Below are positions 6,815 to 14,529 of a stretch of 15,038 nucleotides of DNA, in pieces. Made by a program: the position numbers and the translations under genes. Source of the stretch: Oceanicaulis sp. (GTDB lineage: Bacteria > Pseudomonadota > Alphaproteobacteria > Caulobacterales > Maricaulaceae); contig RKRX01000163.1 of the NCBI GenBank assembly GCA_007571185.1, positions 1 to 15,038 of the forward strand, written 5' to 3'. The notes beneath the pieces were generated by a model. That model ran no database searches and was not told the origin of the DNA. It saw only the letters and a list, made by a program, of their open reading frames with translations. Each line of letters begins with the position of its first letter. Within the stretch, counting starts at the first letter, position 1.

Positions 6815-8809
6815 ATGCACGCATTCATCACAACTGTATCCCGTGCGGTCGCCGCCGTGATCATGACCGCCACGCTCAACACGGCGGTCATGGCGCAATC
6901 GCAAAGCCAGATGATGAACTTCCGTGATGCTGAAATTGGCGCGGTGATCGACGATATGGCGTTGATGACCGGCTACACCTTTGTGGTGGACCCTGAAGTG
7001 CGCGGCAGGGTGACCATCGTGTCGCAGACGGCTCTGAGCGTTCCTGAAGCCTTCCAGGTCTTCCTCTCCGCCCTGCGCGTCAGCGGTTATGCGGTGGTTC
7101 CGACCGTCCGGGGAGCCTATCAGATTGTGCCGGAAAACGAGGGATTGCGCACCGGTGCGCCGTTGGCGGACATGGTTCCAGATGCCGGTATTCTCAGCTC
7201 GGTTTATCGCCTGCGTCATATTTCGGCGCAGGATGCGGTGCGCGCGGTGGCCCCCATGCTCAGCGCTTCGGGCTCCGCCAATTCCATCCCGGGCGGCAAT
7301 CTGGTTGTGGTGGTCGATCACGCTTCCAACGTGCGCGCCATTGAGGCGGCGTTGGCGGCGGCGGATCGGGATAGGAACACGGTGGAGGTGATCACACTTG
7401 AGAATCTGCCTGCCGAAGACATGGCTCGTATAGTCAATAATCTGCTTGCCCGTGATAAAGACAGCGGTGGGATGGGGCAGGCGCCGCAACCGGTGACCAT
7501 GGTTGCTGTGTCGGCATCCAACGCGTTGGTGCTGCGCGGTGAGCCGTCCGCTATTGAAGAATGGGTCTCCCTGATCCGTCGAATTGACAAGATCAGCGCC
7601 TCAACCCGGTCTTTCCGGGTCATTTATCTCAGCCATGCGCGCGGCGATCAGCTATTGCCGATTCTGACCCAATTCGCCGAAGCGATGACCCGGAGCGAGG
7701 CCGGCGGCGGACGTCCGGCCTCCATCGCCTATCATGCTCCCACCAACGCCATTATCGCGAATGCGGAACCTGATATTCTGCGTGAGCTGGAACAGGTGGT
7801 CGTGCGTCTCGATATTCGCCGACCGCAAGTGCAGGTGGAGGCTATTGTGGTGGAGGTCTCTGATCAAGCCGCGCGTGATCTGGGGGTCCAGTTTCTGCTT
7901 TCCGGCGACGGTTCAAACGCCACGCCCTTTGCCTACACACGCTATGGGGCTTCACGCCAGCCGGATCTGCTGGCCCTGACCGGTGCGATCCTGACCGGTG
8001 CAATCAGCACTGGCGACGACAGCACGGCTTCTGCATCGGATACGGGCTTGCGTAACCTGGCGCTCAACGCTCTGCTAGGCTCGCGTGGCGGGACGTTCGG
8101 CGTAGGCGGCGAATTTGATGATGGTTCCCTGTTCGGCCTGATTATCAATGCGTTTGATGCTGATACGGACTCCAACGTGCTGTCCAAGCCCCAGCTGATG
8201 GTTCTGGACAACGAGGAAGCCACTCTGCTTGTGGGTCAGGAAATTCCGGTCACGACCGGTGAAACCCTGGGCGATAACAACTCCAATCCGTTCCGCCAGA
8301 TCCGGCGCGAAAATGTAGGCGTGCAATTGTTTATCCGCCCCCAGATCAACGAAGGCGACGCGATCCGTTTGCAGATTCGTCAGGAAGTCTCCTCGGTCGC
8401 TGGGCCGGTGAGCGTCGATTTTGTCGAACTCATCACCAATGAGCGCCGGATTGAAACCACAGTGCTGGCTGATGATGGCGAGATCATCGTGCTGGGGGGT
8501 CTGATCGAGACCGATGAGCAAACGGCGCAAAGCCGTGTGCCAGGATTATCCGGCATTCCGGGTGTGGGCCGGTTGTTTCGCAACCAAAGCCAGTCTCTGG
8601 TGCGCCGCAATCTGATGGTTTTCATCCGTCCCACCATTGTACGGGATGCCGAGGACATGCGGTCCTTGGCCCGCAGAAGCTATGATTACACGGTGGACAG
8701 GCAACGGGTTGCCACGGGCGGCGCCTCTTCGCTCGAAGATGCAGTGTCTGTGATGATCGGCGGTGAGTCCCCTTTCGGGGACGGGCGCGCGCAGAGCGGT
8801 CAGGAGTAA
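6815..8809 (+). CDS. gspD: T2SS outer-membrane secretin GspD
   Basis: GspD forms the multimeric outer-membrane channel through which folded proteins leave the cell. The open frame extends back to 6575, but that part overlaps gspC out of frame and has no signal peptide. The ATG at 6815 gives a 664-residue protein with a clear signal peptide cleaved near AVMA-Q (27/28), and GGAGG lies upstream (6795-6799, rather long spacing). Domains follow the family: N0 at about 30-105, N1 about 125-188, N2 about 190-262, N3 about 264-340 and the secretin core at about 345-612. Core motifs include SKPQLMVLDNEEA (457-469), VGQEIP (473-478) and the signature VPGLSGIPGVGRLF (575-588). A 50-residue C-terminal tail could be a pilotin-binding S domain, but no pilotin gene is in view. 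Length is typical of the family. Confidence 0.95.
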   Translation: MHAFITTVSRAVAAVIMTATLNTAVMAQSQSQMMNFRDAEIGAVIDDMALMTGYTFVVDPEVRGRVTIVSQTALSVPEAFQVFLSALRVSGYAVVPTVRGAYQIVPENEGLRTGAPLADMVPDAGILSSVYRLRHISAQDAVRAVAPMLSASGSANSIPGGNLVVVVDHASNVRAIEAALAAADRDRNTVEVITLENLPAEDMARIVNNLLARDKDSGGMGQAPQPVTMVAVSASNALVLRGEPSAIEEWVSLIRRIDKISASTRSFRVIYLSHARGDQLLPILTQFAEAMTRSEAGGGRPASIAYHAPTNAIIANAEPDILRELEQVVVRLDIRRPQVQVEAIVVEVSDQAARDLGVQFLLSGDGSNATPFAYTRYGASRQPDLLALTGAILTGAISTGDDSTASASDTGLRNLALNALLGSRGGTFGVGGEFDDGSLFGLIINAFDADTDSNVLSKPQLMVLDNEEATLLVGQEIPVTTGETLGDNNSNPFRQIRRENVGVQLFIRPQINEGDAIRLQIRQEVSSVAGPVSVDFVELITNERRIETTVLADDGEIIVLGGLIETDEQTAQSRVPGLSGIPGVGRLFRNQSQSLVRRNLMVFIRPTIVRDAEDMRSLARRSYDYTVDRQRVATGGASSLEDAVSVMIGGESPFGDGRAQSGQE

Positions 8810-8815
8810 GTCTTG
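8801..8815 (+). promoter_or_regulatory. Ribosome binding site selecting a TTG start for gspE
   Basis: AGGAG (8802-8806) lies six bases before TTG (8813-8815) and overlaps the end of gspD. The spacing is ideal and no ATG in this frame occurs until about codon 51, which would remove part of the N-terminal region. This supports initiation at TTG. Confidence 0.7.
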
Positions 8816-10297
8816 AGACGGCTCAATTACACATTCGCCCGTGAACGGGGTGTTGCCTTGAAAGACGGTGAAGCTCCGGTTTTCCTGCTCCGTGAGGATG
8901 CGGACGTTCTGGCTCTGCTAGAGGCGCGTCGGGTGGTCGGCGCCGCTCTGCCGGTATCGCGCATGGACGGGTCGGCTTTCAACCGGGCGCTGTCTGACAT
9001 CTATGCCTATGAGGGTTTGGTCAACGCGATGGGCGATGAGGATGAAGGCGGTGAAGCTGAAAGCCTGTCTGACATCATCAATGGTATTCCCGGGACTGAG
9101 GATTTGCTCGATTCCAGTTCCGATGCGCCGATCATCCGCCTCATCAACAGTCTGATCGCCGAGGCGGTGCGTTTCGGGGCTTCCGACATTCATGTAGAAC
9201 CGTTTGAAGGCCGGGTTTCGGTTCGTCTGCGTGTGGATGGTATTTTGCGCGAGGTGGTCTCGCTAAGCGGACGCCTTGCCCTGCCTCTGACCAACCGTAT
9301 CAAGGTGATGGCTCGTCTCAATATCGCGGAAAGGCGTGTGCCCCAGGATGGACGCCTGTCCCTGTCCCTGGCGGGTAAAAATGTGGATGTGCGCGTGTCC
9401 ACTCTGCCCTCGCAATACGGTGAGCGGGTGGTGCTGCGCCTTCTAGATAGGGAAAGCGCGCGTTTCACTCTTGATGAGCTGGGCATGACGCCTGAACAGC
9501 TCGGCGATTACCGTCAAGCGCTGGCCCGGCCTGACGGCGTGGTGCTGGTCGCCGGTCCCACCGGGGCGGGCAAGACCACGACGCTATATGCCGGTCTGAA
9601 CCTGCTGAACGATCAGACCCGCAATATTCTCACTGTGGAAGACCCGGTAGAATACGCCCTAGAAGGCATTGGCCAGACCCAGGTGAACGCCGGGGTAGGG
9701 ATGACCTTCGCCGCCGGGCTGCGCGCCATTCTGCGCCAGGATCCTGATATTGTGATGGTTGGTGAGGTCCGGGATGTGGAAACCGCTGAGATTATGATCC
9801 AGGCCTCGCTCACCGGTCATTTGGTGCTGTCCACGGTGCACACCAATTCCGCTGCCGCTGCTATCACGCGCCTGCGTGATATGGGGGTGGAGAGCTATCT
9901 GCTGGCCTCCACCCTGACCGTGATCGTGGCGCAGCGCCTGGTGCGTCGTCTCTGCGCCAACTGTAAACAACCTTATGAGCCGGTCGCTGCCGAGCGTCGC
10001 TTGCTGGGGCTTGAGGACGGTGAGGCTGTAACGCTGTGCAATCCGGCGGGCTGTGACGCTTGTGGCGGGTCGGGTTTTGCCGGTCGTCGCGGAATATATG
10101 AGGTTCTGATCATGGATGACGCCCTGCGGACGCTGATCCATGCGGGAGCGCGGGACTCTGAAATCGTCAAACGGGCGTTCACCGGGCGCGACACGCTGTG
10201 GCGTTCCGGCGCAGCGCTGGTGCGGGCGGGAGCAACCAGTCTGACCGAAATGATGCGGGTGTGCCGTGAGGACGCTGGGTGCGATGGCGGCGTTTGA
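8813..10297 (+). CDS. gspE: T2SS cytoplasmic ATPase GspE
   Basis: GspE is the AAA-type secretion ATPase that hydrolyses ATP at the cytoplasmic face and, through GspL and GspF, drives pseudopilus assembly. The 494-residue product has an N-terminal domain (1-100), an N2E region (about 105-225, with GASDIHVEP at 122-130) and a catalytic domain with Walker A GPTGAGKT (248-255), Asp box VEDPVEY (275-281), Walker B IVMVGEVRD (313-321) and His box LTGHLVLSTVHT (333-344). A zinc-binding tetracysteine is present as CANC (381-384) and CDAC (414-417), a mark of T2SS and type IV pilus assembly ATPases as opposed to retraction ATPases. All catalytic residues look intact. It begins with TTG three bases after gspD and overlaps the gspF start by 14 bases. 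Confidence 0.96.
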   Translation: MRRLNYTFARERGVALKDGEAPVFLLREDADVLALLEARRVVGAALPVSRMDGSAFNRALSDIYAYEGLVNAMGDEDEGGEAESLSDIINGIPGTEDLLDSSSDAPIIRLINSLIAEAVRFGASDIHVEPFEGRVSVRLRVDGILREVVSLSGRLALPLTNRIKVMARLNIAERRVPQDGRLSLSLAGKNVDVRVSTLPSQYGERVVLRLLDRESARFTLDELGMTPEQLGDYRQALARPDGVVLVAGPTGAGKTTTLYAGLNLLNDQTRNILTVEDPVEYALEGIGQTQVNAGVGMTFAAGLRAILRQDPDIVMVGEVRDVETAEIMIQASLTGHLVLSTVHTNSAAAAITRLRDMGVESYLLASTLTVIVAQRLVRRLCANCKQPYEPVAAERRLLGLEDGEAVTLCNPAGCDACGGSGFAGRRGIYEVLIMDDALRTLIHAGARDSEIVKRAFTGRDTLWRSGAALVRAGATSLTEMMRVCREDAGCDGGV

Positions 10298-11504
10298 ATA
10301 CGAAGCCCTTGATGGGGGCGGACGCCGCACACGCGGACTGGTGTCCGCCGATTGTGAAGCTGCGGCGCGCAAGCAATTGCGCCGCCGACGTCTGGCGCCG
10401 CTTTCGGTGCGGCGCGCCAATGACACTGCCCGACCCGGCCTGCTCAATCACATCATAGCGCCCAAAGCCTTGTCGCAAAAGGATCGAGCCAGTGTGACCC
10501 GGCAATTAGCCACCCTGATCGATGCCGGCATGCCCGTGGCTGAAGCGGTTGCGCTTGTCGGCGTGCAGACCCGGAATTCTCCTGTGGGCCGGATCATGAT
10601 GGACGTGCGCGAGAAGGTGGTGGCGGGTGAGCGCCTGTCAGAGGCTATGACGGCTTACCCGGGTAGTTTTCCGGCGGTGTACCGCGCCATGGTGGCGGCA
10701 GGGGAAAGCACTGGCGGTTTGGGGCAGGTGCTTGAGCGTCTGGCTGACTATCTGGAGACGTCAAGCGCCCTGAAACGACGCATCGGTGCGGCTTTGGCGT
10801 ATCCTGGCGTGCTGGCCGTGGTGGCTCTGATCGTGATCATAGTGCTGCTGACCCTGATCGTACCGCAGATCGCCGAACAGTTCACCGCCATGAACATGAC
10901 CTTGCCCTGGATCACACGCACCATGATTGACCTGTCTGGCTTCCTGCAGGCGCACGGGGTGATTTTACTGGCGGCGCTGGCCGGGTTGGGACCGGCCTGG
11001 GTGATGCTCAGTCGTCGGAAGTCGGTCCGCCGGGCTCTTGACATGTTTCGCCTGTGCATGCCCGGCCTTGGTGCTTTCTCCCGTCAGGTGGAAGCGGCCC
11101 GTTACGCCCGGACCATGGCGATCCTCATCAAGGCGGGCGTGGTGCTGCCTGAGGCTTTGCGTTGGTCCCGCCATGCCTCTGCAAGCCCGATTTTCCAGGA
11201 ACGGATGTCAGAGCTGATCGATCAGGTGGAAACCGGGAAAGGGCTGGCCGACGCCATACGTGACGCCCGCTGGTTCTCCGATCTCATGGTCTACATGGTG
11301 GCGACGGGTGAACGGACAGACCGGCTGGCGGAAATGTTTGACCGGGTCGCCGACCATCTGGAAGCGGAAATTGGCGGAACCATCAGTGTGGGGTTAGGTC
11401 TTGTGGAACCGGGCATCATTCTGGTTATGGCCGGCGTTGTGGTCATGATCATCCTGTCCATTTTGTTGCCCATCCTGCAACTGAACACAGCCGTACTGCT
11501 CTAG
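10284..11504 (+). CDS. gspF: T2SS inner-membrane platform protein GspF
   Basis: GspF is the polytopic inner-membrane protein at the centre of the T2SS platform, contacting GspE and GspL and thought to move pseudopilins into the growing pseudopilus. The ATG at 10284 gives 406 residues starting MAAFEYEALD, the usual GspF opening. A GTG at 10266 would add six atypical residues. The protein has two homologous halves, each with a cytoplasmic helical domain (about 65-168 and 265-370) carrying the repeated LIDAGMPVAEA (78-88) and LIKAGVVLPEA (281-291) type motifs. Membrane segments lie at about 170-193, 215-242 and 376-398. The start overlaps the end of gspE by 14 bases, implying translational coupling. 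Length matches the family. Confidence 0.95.
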   Translation: MAAFEYEALDGGGRRTRGLVSADCEAAARKQLRRRRLAPLSVRRANDTARPGLLNHIIAPKALSQKDRASVTRQLATLIDAGMPVAEAVALVGVQTRNSPVGRIMMDVREKVVAGERLSEAMTAYPGSFPAVYRAMVAAGESTGGLGQVLERLADYLETSSALKRRIGAALAYPGVLAVVALIVIIVLLTLIVPQIAEQFTAMNMTLPWITRTMIDLSGFLQAHGVILLAALAGLGPAWVMLSRRKSVRRALDMFRLCMPGLGAFSRQVEAARYARTMAILIKAGVVLPEALRWSRHASASPIFQERMSELIDQVETGKGLADAIRDARWFSDLMVYMVATGERTDRLAEMFDRVADHLEAEIGGTISVGLGLVEPGIILVMAGVVVMIILSILLPILQLNTAVLL

Positions 11505-11517
11505 CGATCATCGAAAG

Positions 11518-11528
11518 AAGGAGATGTC
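11518..11528 (+). promoter_or_regulatory. Strong ribosome binding site for gspG
   Basis: AAGGAG (11518-11523) sits five bases before the gspG ATG in the 24-base gap after gspF. It is the best ribosome site of the operon. That fits the need for the major pseudopilin in larger amounts than its neighbours (the last point is inference). Confidence 0.7.
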
Positions 11529-11993
11529 ATGCTGTTCGATAAAACCCATCGCTATCGTCTAGAGAATGTCGAAGCAGGGCTGACCTTGATCGAGATCATG
11601 GTTGTAGTGGTTATGATCGGTCTGTTGGCGACAGTCATCGTGATCAATGTTCTGCCCAGTCAGAACCGCGCCATGGTGGAAAAAGCACGGGCTGATATCG
11701 GTCAACTGGAAAACGCGCTGGAAATGCACCGGCTCATCATGCAGCGCTATCCCACCCTCGATGAAGGATTAGACGCACTGGTCAATGCGCCTGCCGACGT
11801 CCGGCTGGCGCAGCGATTTCCTGAAGGCGGTTTTATCAAACGCCTGCCGCGTGATCCCTGGGGCCATGAGTACCAGTATCTCATCCCGGGTGAGTATGGC
11901 CAGTTTGATGTCTGGTCCATGGGGGCGGACGGGCGTGAGGGCGGCGAGGGTGATGATGCCGATATCGGCAATTGGGACCCCGCACGGTCGTGA
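11529..11993 (+). CDS. gspG: Major pseudopilin GspG
   Basis: GspG is the main subunit of the periplasmic pseudopilus that pushes cargo through the secretin. The 154-residue prepilin has a short leader ending in glycine 17, then LTLIEIMVVVVMIGLL, the hydrophobic N-terminal helix (18-40) with the conserved glutamate at mature position 5 (residue 22). The +1 residue is leucine instead of the usual phenylalanine. The globular part carries the family hallmarks RYPTLDEGL (73-81), RLPRDPWGHEYQY (105-117) and the C-terminal calcium-binding loop GADGREGGEGDDADIGNW (132-149). It would be processed by a prepilin peptidase (GspO or PilD) that is not encoded in the window. Mature length of 137 is normal. 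Confidence 0.96.
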   Translation: MLFDKTHRYRLENVEAGLTLIEIMVVVVMIGLLATVIVINVLPSQNRAMVEKARADIGQLENALEMHRLIMQRYPTLDEGLDALVNAPADVRLAQRFPEGGFIKRLPRDPWGHEYQYLIPGEYGQFDVWSMGADGREGGEGDDADIGNWDPARS

Positions 11994-12508
11994 CCTCAGA
12001 GGCGAGTCTGACCAGACAACAATCCGGTGTCTCACTGATTGAGGTGCTGGCCGCGCTTGCCATTCTGGCCATGATGACGCTTGGCGTGGTTGCGGTGTTG
12101 CGCCCGGCCGATCAGCTCGAAAACAGTGCGGCTGAACAACTCATGCTCAGTTTTCGTGAAGCGCGGGAGCTGGCTTTGATAAGTGGTGATGTCATCGGAT
12201 TCGCCTCCGACAGGGACGGGCGCGGTTATGGCTTCTATGTCTACGTAAATCGCAGCTGGCGTCGTCTTGATAATCGGCCGGCTTTGCAGCCTGTGCGGTT
12301 TGCAACGCCCGGGCTTGTCATTGAGATGGCGGCGGGCGCGATTGAAAGCCGTGGCGCGACAAACGGCAGTCCGCAGATCTGGTTTGACCCTACAGGCTTT
12401 GACACTCCGTTCCGCTATGTTTTGCGCACATCGGAGGGTGTGGCTTGGGTCAGCCGTAACGCTGAAGGCCAGGTGCAGCTTGATACCGAACCGGCGGGAG
12501 CGTTGTGA
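11990..12508 (+). CDS. gspH: Minor pseudopilin GspH
   Basis: GspH is a minor pseudopilin that joins the tip complex to the GspG shaft. I place the start at GTG 11990, which overlaps the gspG stop as GTGA, giving 172 residues. A TTG at 11972 in the same frame would add six residues. Neither has a strong ribosome site. The prepilin site is QQSG-VSLIEVLAALAILAMM, with cleavage after glycine 13, valine (not phenylalanine) at +1 and the glutamate at +5 kept (residue 18). The rest is a beta-rich globular domain weakly conserved in this family, with a GspH-like REARELALISGDVIGFA segment. Assignment rests on the prepilin motif plus position between gspG and gspI. Its sequence alone is less diagnostic than that of its neighbours. 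Confidence 0.88.
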   Translation: MTSEASLTRQQSGVSLIEVLAALAILAMMTLGVVAVLRPADQLENSAAEQLMLSFREARELALISGDVIGFASDRDGRGYGFYVYVNRSWRRLDNRPALQPVRFATPGLVIEMAAGAIESRGATNGSPQIWFDPTGFDTPFRYVLRTSEGVAWVSRNAEGQVQLDTEPAGAL

Positions 12509-12876
12509 TGAGGGTGCGTCAATCAGGTTTCTCGCTTGTTGAAATGCTCGCTGTGCTGGCCGTGCTGTCAATTGCAGGGCTGGCGCTTGTAAACGCCATG
12601 ACCACTTCAGTGCGCACAGCCAGCCTGACCGCCGATGCAGCGCTCGCCCAGATGGCGGCCCATAATCTGATGAGCCTGGCGGTTCTGGAAATTGATGATA
12701 TGCGGGCGTCCCGCAGTCAGGAGGGCGGCTACACATTGGCGGGACGGACCTTTGACTGGCGGTTTGAGGTCGAGCCCAGCGGTCAGCCGGGCCTCGACCG
12801 GTTACGGTTGGTGGTGCTCGACACCAGGACCGGGCGTGAGCTCCAGAGACTGGAAACCCTGAGACGGGTCACATGA
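12508..12876 (+). CDS. gspI: Minor pseudopilin GspI
   Basis: GspI is a minor pseudopilin and the core of the GspI-J-K tip complex that starts pseudopilus assembly. The ATG at 12508 overlaps the gspH stop as TGATG and follows GGGAG (12496-12500) by seven bases. A GTG at 12505 would add one residue. The product has 122 residues with prepilin site QSG-FSLVEMLAVLAVL (cleavage after glycine 7, glutamate at residue 12). The globular part fits the T2SSI domain: AAHNLMSLAVLE followed by an AGRTFDWRFEVEP strand and a LDRLRLVVLD strand. The small size is normal for the family. Confidence 0.92.
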   Translation: MRVRQSGFSLVEMLAVLAVLSIAGLALVNAMTTSVRTASLTADAALAQMAAHNLMSLAVLEIDDMRASRSQEGGYTLAGRTFDWRFEVEPSGQPGLDRLRLVVLDTRTGRELQRLETLRRVT

Positions 12877-12877
12877 C

Positions 12878-13525
12878 ATGAGTGTATCTCGTCAGTCCGG
12901 CTTTACCCTGATCGAAGTTCTCGCTGCTGTCGCCGTGTTCGCTGTCATCAGCGCAATCAGCGTGGGCTTGCTTGCCTCCGCCCTGCGCAGCCAAGAGCAG
13001 ATCAAGGTCGCTATGGCGGGTTTGAGCGCGACGCAACGCCTGAAGGCACTGTTGCGCGAGGATGTGGGCCAGATTGTCCTACGCCCTGTGAGGACGACGC
13101 AGAACGGAACCGATCCGCATCTGTTTATGGTGAATGGGCGGCAAAACACGGACTTCTCCTCGTCTGGCGATGTATTCATGGTATTGACACGCCGGGGCTG
13201 GGCCAATCCGGGCGGCGTGCAGCCGCGCTCCAGCTTGCAGCGGGTGCGCTGGCTGTATGATGGTGAAACGATCTGGCGTGAGGCCGATCCCTATCCCGAC
13301 GTTGCGGCGGGTGCTGTGGCTGCGCGCCAGAAGGTTGCAACCGGAGTGCGTGAGCTATCCGTGGAAGTGCTCAGCGGGATGCGTTGGAGTGATCGGGTTG
13401 ATCTGCGCACCTTTGCAAAGACCCCCCAAACTCCACCCCGGGCGCTTCGCATACAGTATGTGCATGACCAGCTGGGCCCGATGGAGCATGTGTTATTGGG
13501 ACCTGGCGGGGAGGCGGGCCCATGA
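12878..13525 (+). CDS. gspJ: Minor pseudopilin GspJ
   Basis: GspJ is the second member of the tip trimer with GspI and GspK. The ATG at 12878 lies one base past the gspI stop; its ribosome site is weak, so reinitiation is likely. The 215-residue product has prepilin site RQSG-FTLIEVLAAVAVFAV (cleavage after glycine 8, glutamate at residue 13). The globular domain contains the GspJ hallmark of a FMVLTRRGWANPGG strand-turn followed by SSLQRVRWLYDGETIWRE (about residues 99-137). It overlaps gspK by four bases (ATGA). The length is typical. Confidence 0.94.
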   Translation: MSVSRQSGFTLIEVLAAVAVFAVISAISVGLLASALRSQEQIKVAMAGLSATQRLKALLREDVGQIVLRPVRTTQNGTDPHLFMVNGRQNTDFSSSGDVFMVLTRRGWANPGGVQPRSSLQRVRWLYDGETIWREADPYPDVAAGAVAARQKVATGVRELSVEVLSGMRWSDRVDLRTFAKTPQTPPRALRIQYVHDQLGPMEHVLLGPGGEAGP

Positions 13526-14529
13526 ACCACCCCAAGGATTCCCAACGCGGCGCCGCCCTGATCACTGCGCTTCTGCTGGTCGCCCTGATGGCGATGGTGG
13601 CGGTTCAGCTGGTGAACCTTACCCGTTTCGCCACCGCCCGCACCGCCTGGATTGATCGAGGCGCACAGGCTTATTGGTATGCACAGGGTGCGCGTGAGTT
13701 AGCCGAGCTGGCGCTGGTAAAATCAGGTGAGGCAAGCCGCCCGGTAATGCGTAGCGACGAGCTGTGGATGTCGGGCCTTCAGGTTTTTCCCGTCGAGGGC
13801 GGTCTGGTGTCCGGGGAGATACGGGATGGCGCCAACTGCCTGAACCTCAATGCTCTAGCGCCTGAAAATGCCGATGATCCGGTGACTCGGCAAGAGCTGG
13901 AGGCGCAAGCACAATGGTCGCGCCGGAGTTTTATCCTTCTGGCCAATCAGAGCGAGGCGCCGGTGGGACTGGCGGAAACTGTGCTGGCGCAACTGGTGGA
14001 TTGGATTGACCGGGACGGTCAGCCGGAATTGAAAGGGGCGGAGGACCAGACCTATGCCCGATTCGATCCGCCTTATCTGACAGCGAACCAATCGCTGGTG
14101 GAGCTGATGGAATTGCGAGCCTTGCCCGCCATGACGCCAGCCCTGTTTGAGGTTCTGGCCCGGTTTGCCTGCGTACGTCCGATCAACAGCCAGCCTGCAC
14201 TTAACCTTAATAGTTTGCGTCTGGAACAGGCGGGTCTGCTCAGCGCCGTATTTGATGGACGGCTCAGCCGGAGTGACGCCGAAACCGTGCTTTTCCGACG
14301 TCCGGCCGCCGGATATGAGGCGTTGGCGGAATTCTGGGCTGATCCGCTCATCGCTCGCCTGAATCCGGACGATGATATGCGCGCCCGTGTGGGCTTGACC
14401 ACGCACTGGTTTGAACTGGATTTACGCGTTCGCCTGAACGGAGCGCGCTTTGAGATGGAGCAGTTGGTGGAGCTGACCCGCTCGGGCGAAGTACGCTTGG
14501 TCAATCAGCGCTTTGGAGCCGTACTATGA
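13522..14529 (+). CDS. gspK: Minor pseudopilin GspK
   Basis: GspK is the large pseudopilin that caps the tip of the pseudopilus. The ATG at 13522 overlaps the gspJ stop (ATGA) and follows GGGAGG (13508-13513) by eight bases. The 335-residue product has leader and site SQRG-AALITALLLVALMAM, cleaved after glycine 10, with threonine where other pseudopilins have the +5 glutamate. Lack of this glutamate is a known trait of GspK. Family motifs are DWIDRDGQPE (160-169) and GAEDQTY (172-178), then the helical insertion domain (about 110-290) that makes GspK much larger than other pseudopilins. It overlaps gspL by four bases. Confidence 0.95.
   Translation: MNHPKDSQRGAALITALLLVALMAMVAVQLVNLTRFATARTAWIDRGAQAYWYAQGARELAELALVKSGEASRPVMRSDELWMSGLQVFPVEGGLVSGEIRDGANCLNLNALAPENADDPVTRQELEAQAQWSRRSFILLANQSEAPVGLAETVLAQLVDWIDRDGQPELKGAEDQTYARFDPPYLTANQSLVELMELRALPAMTPALFEVLARFACVRPINSQPALNLNSLRLEQAGLLSAVFDGRLSRSDAETVLFRRPAAGYEALAEFWADPLIARLNPDDDMRARVGLTTHWFELDLRVRLNGARFEMEQLVELTRSGEVRLVNQRFGAVL

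Noticed and set aside
5803..6891. A 362-codon open frame on the minus strand opposite gspC
   Set aside because: It mirrors gspC and the gspD start in a GC-rich genome where antisense frames are often open. It has no family motif and no ribosome site, and it is rich in His, Arg and Gln as expected for a shadow frame.
12032..12736. A 234-codon minus-strand frame opposite gspH and gspI
   Set aside because: It spans two well-supported overlapping genes, has basic low-information content and has no ribosome site.
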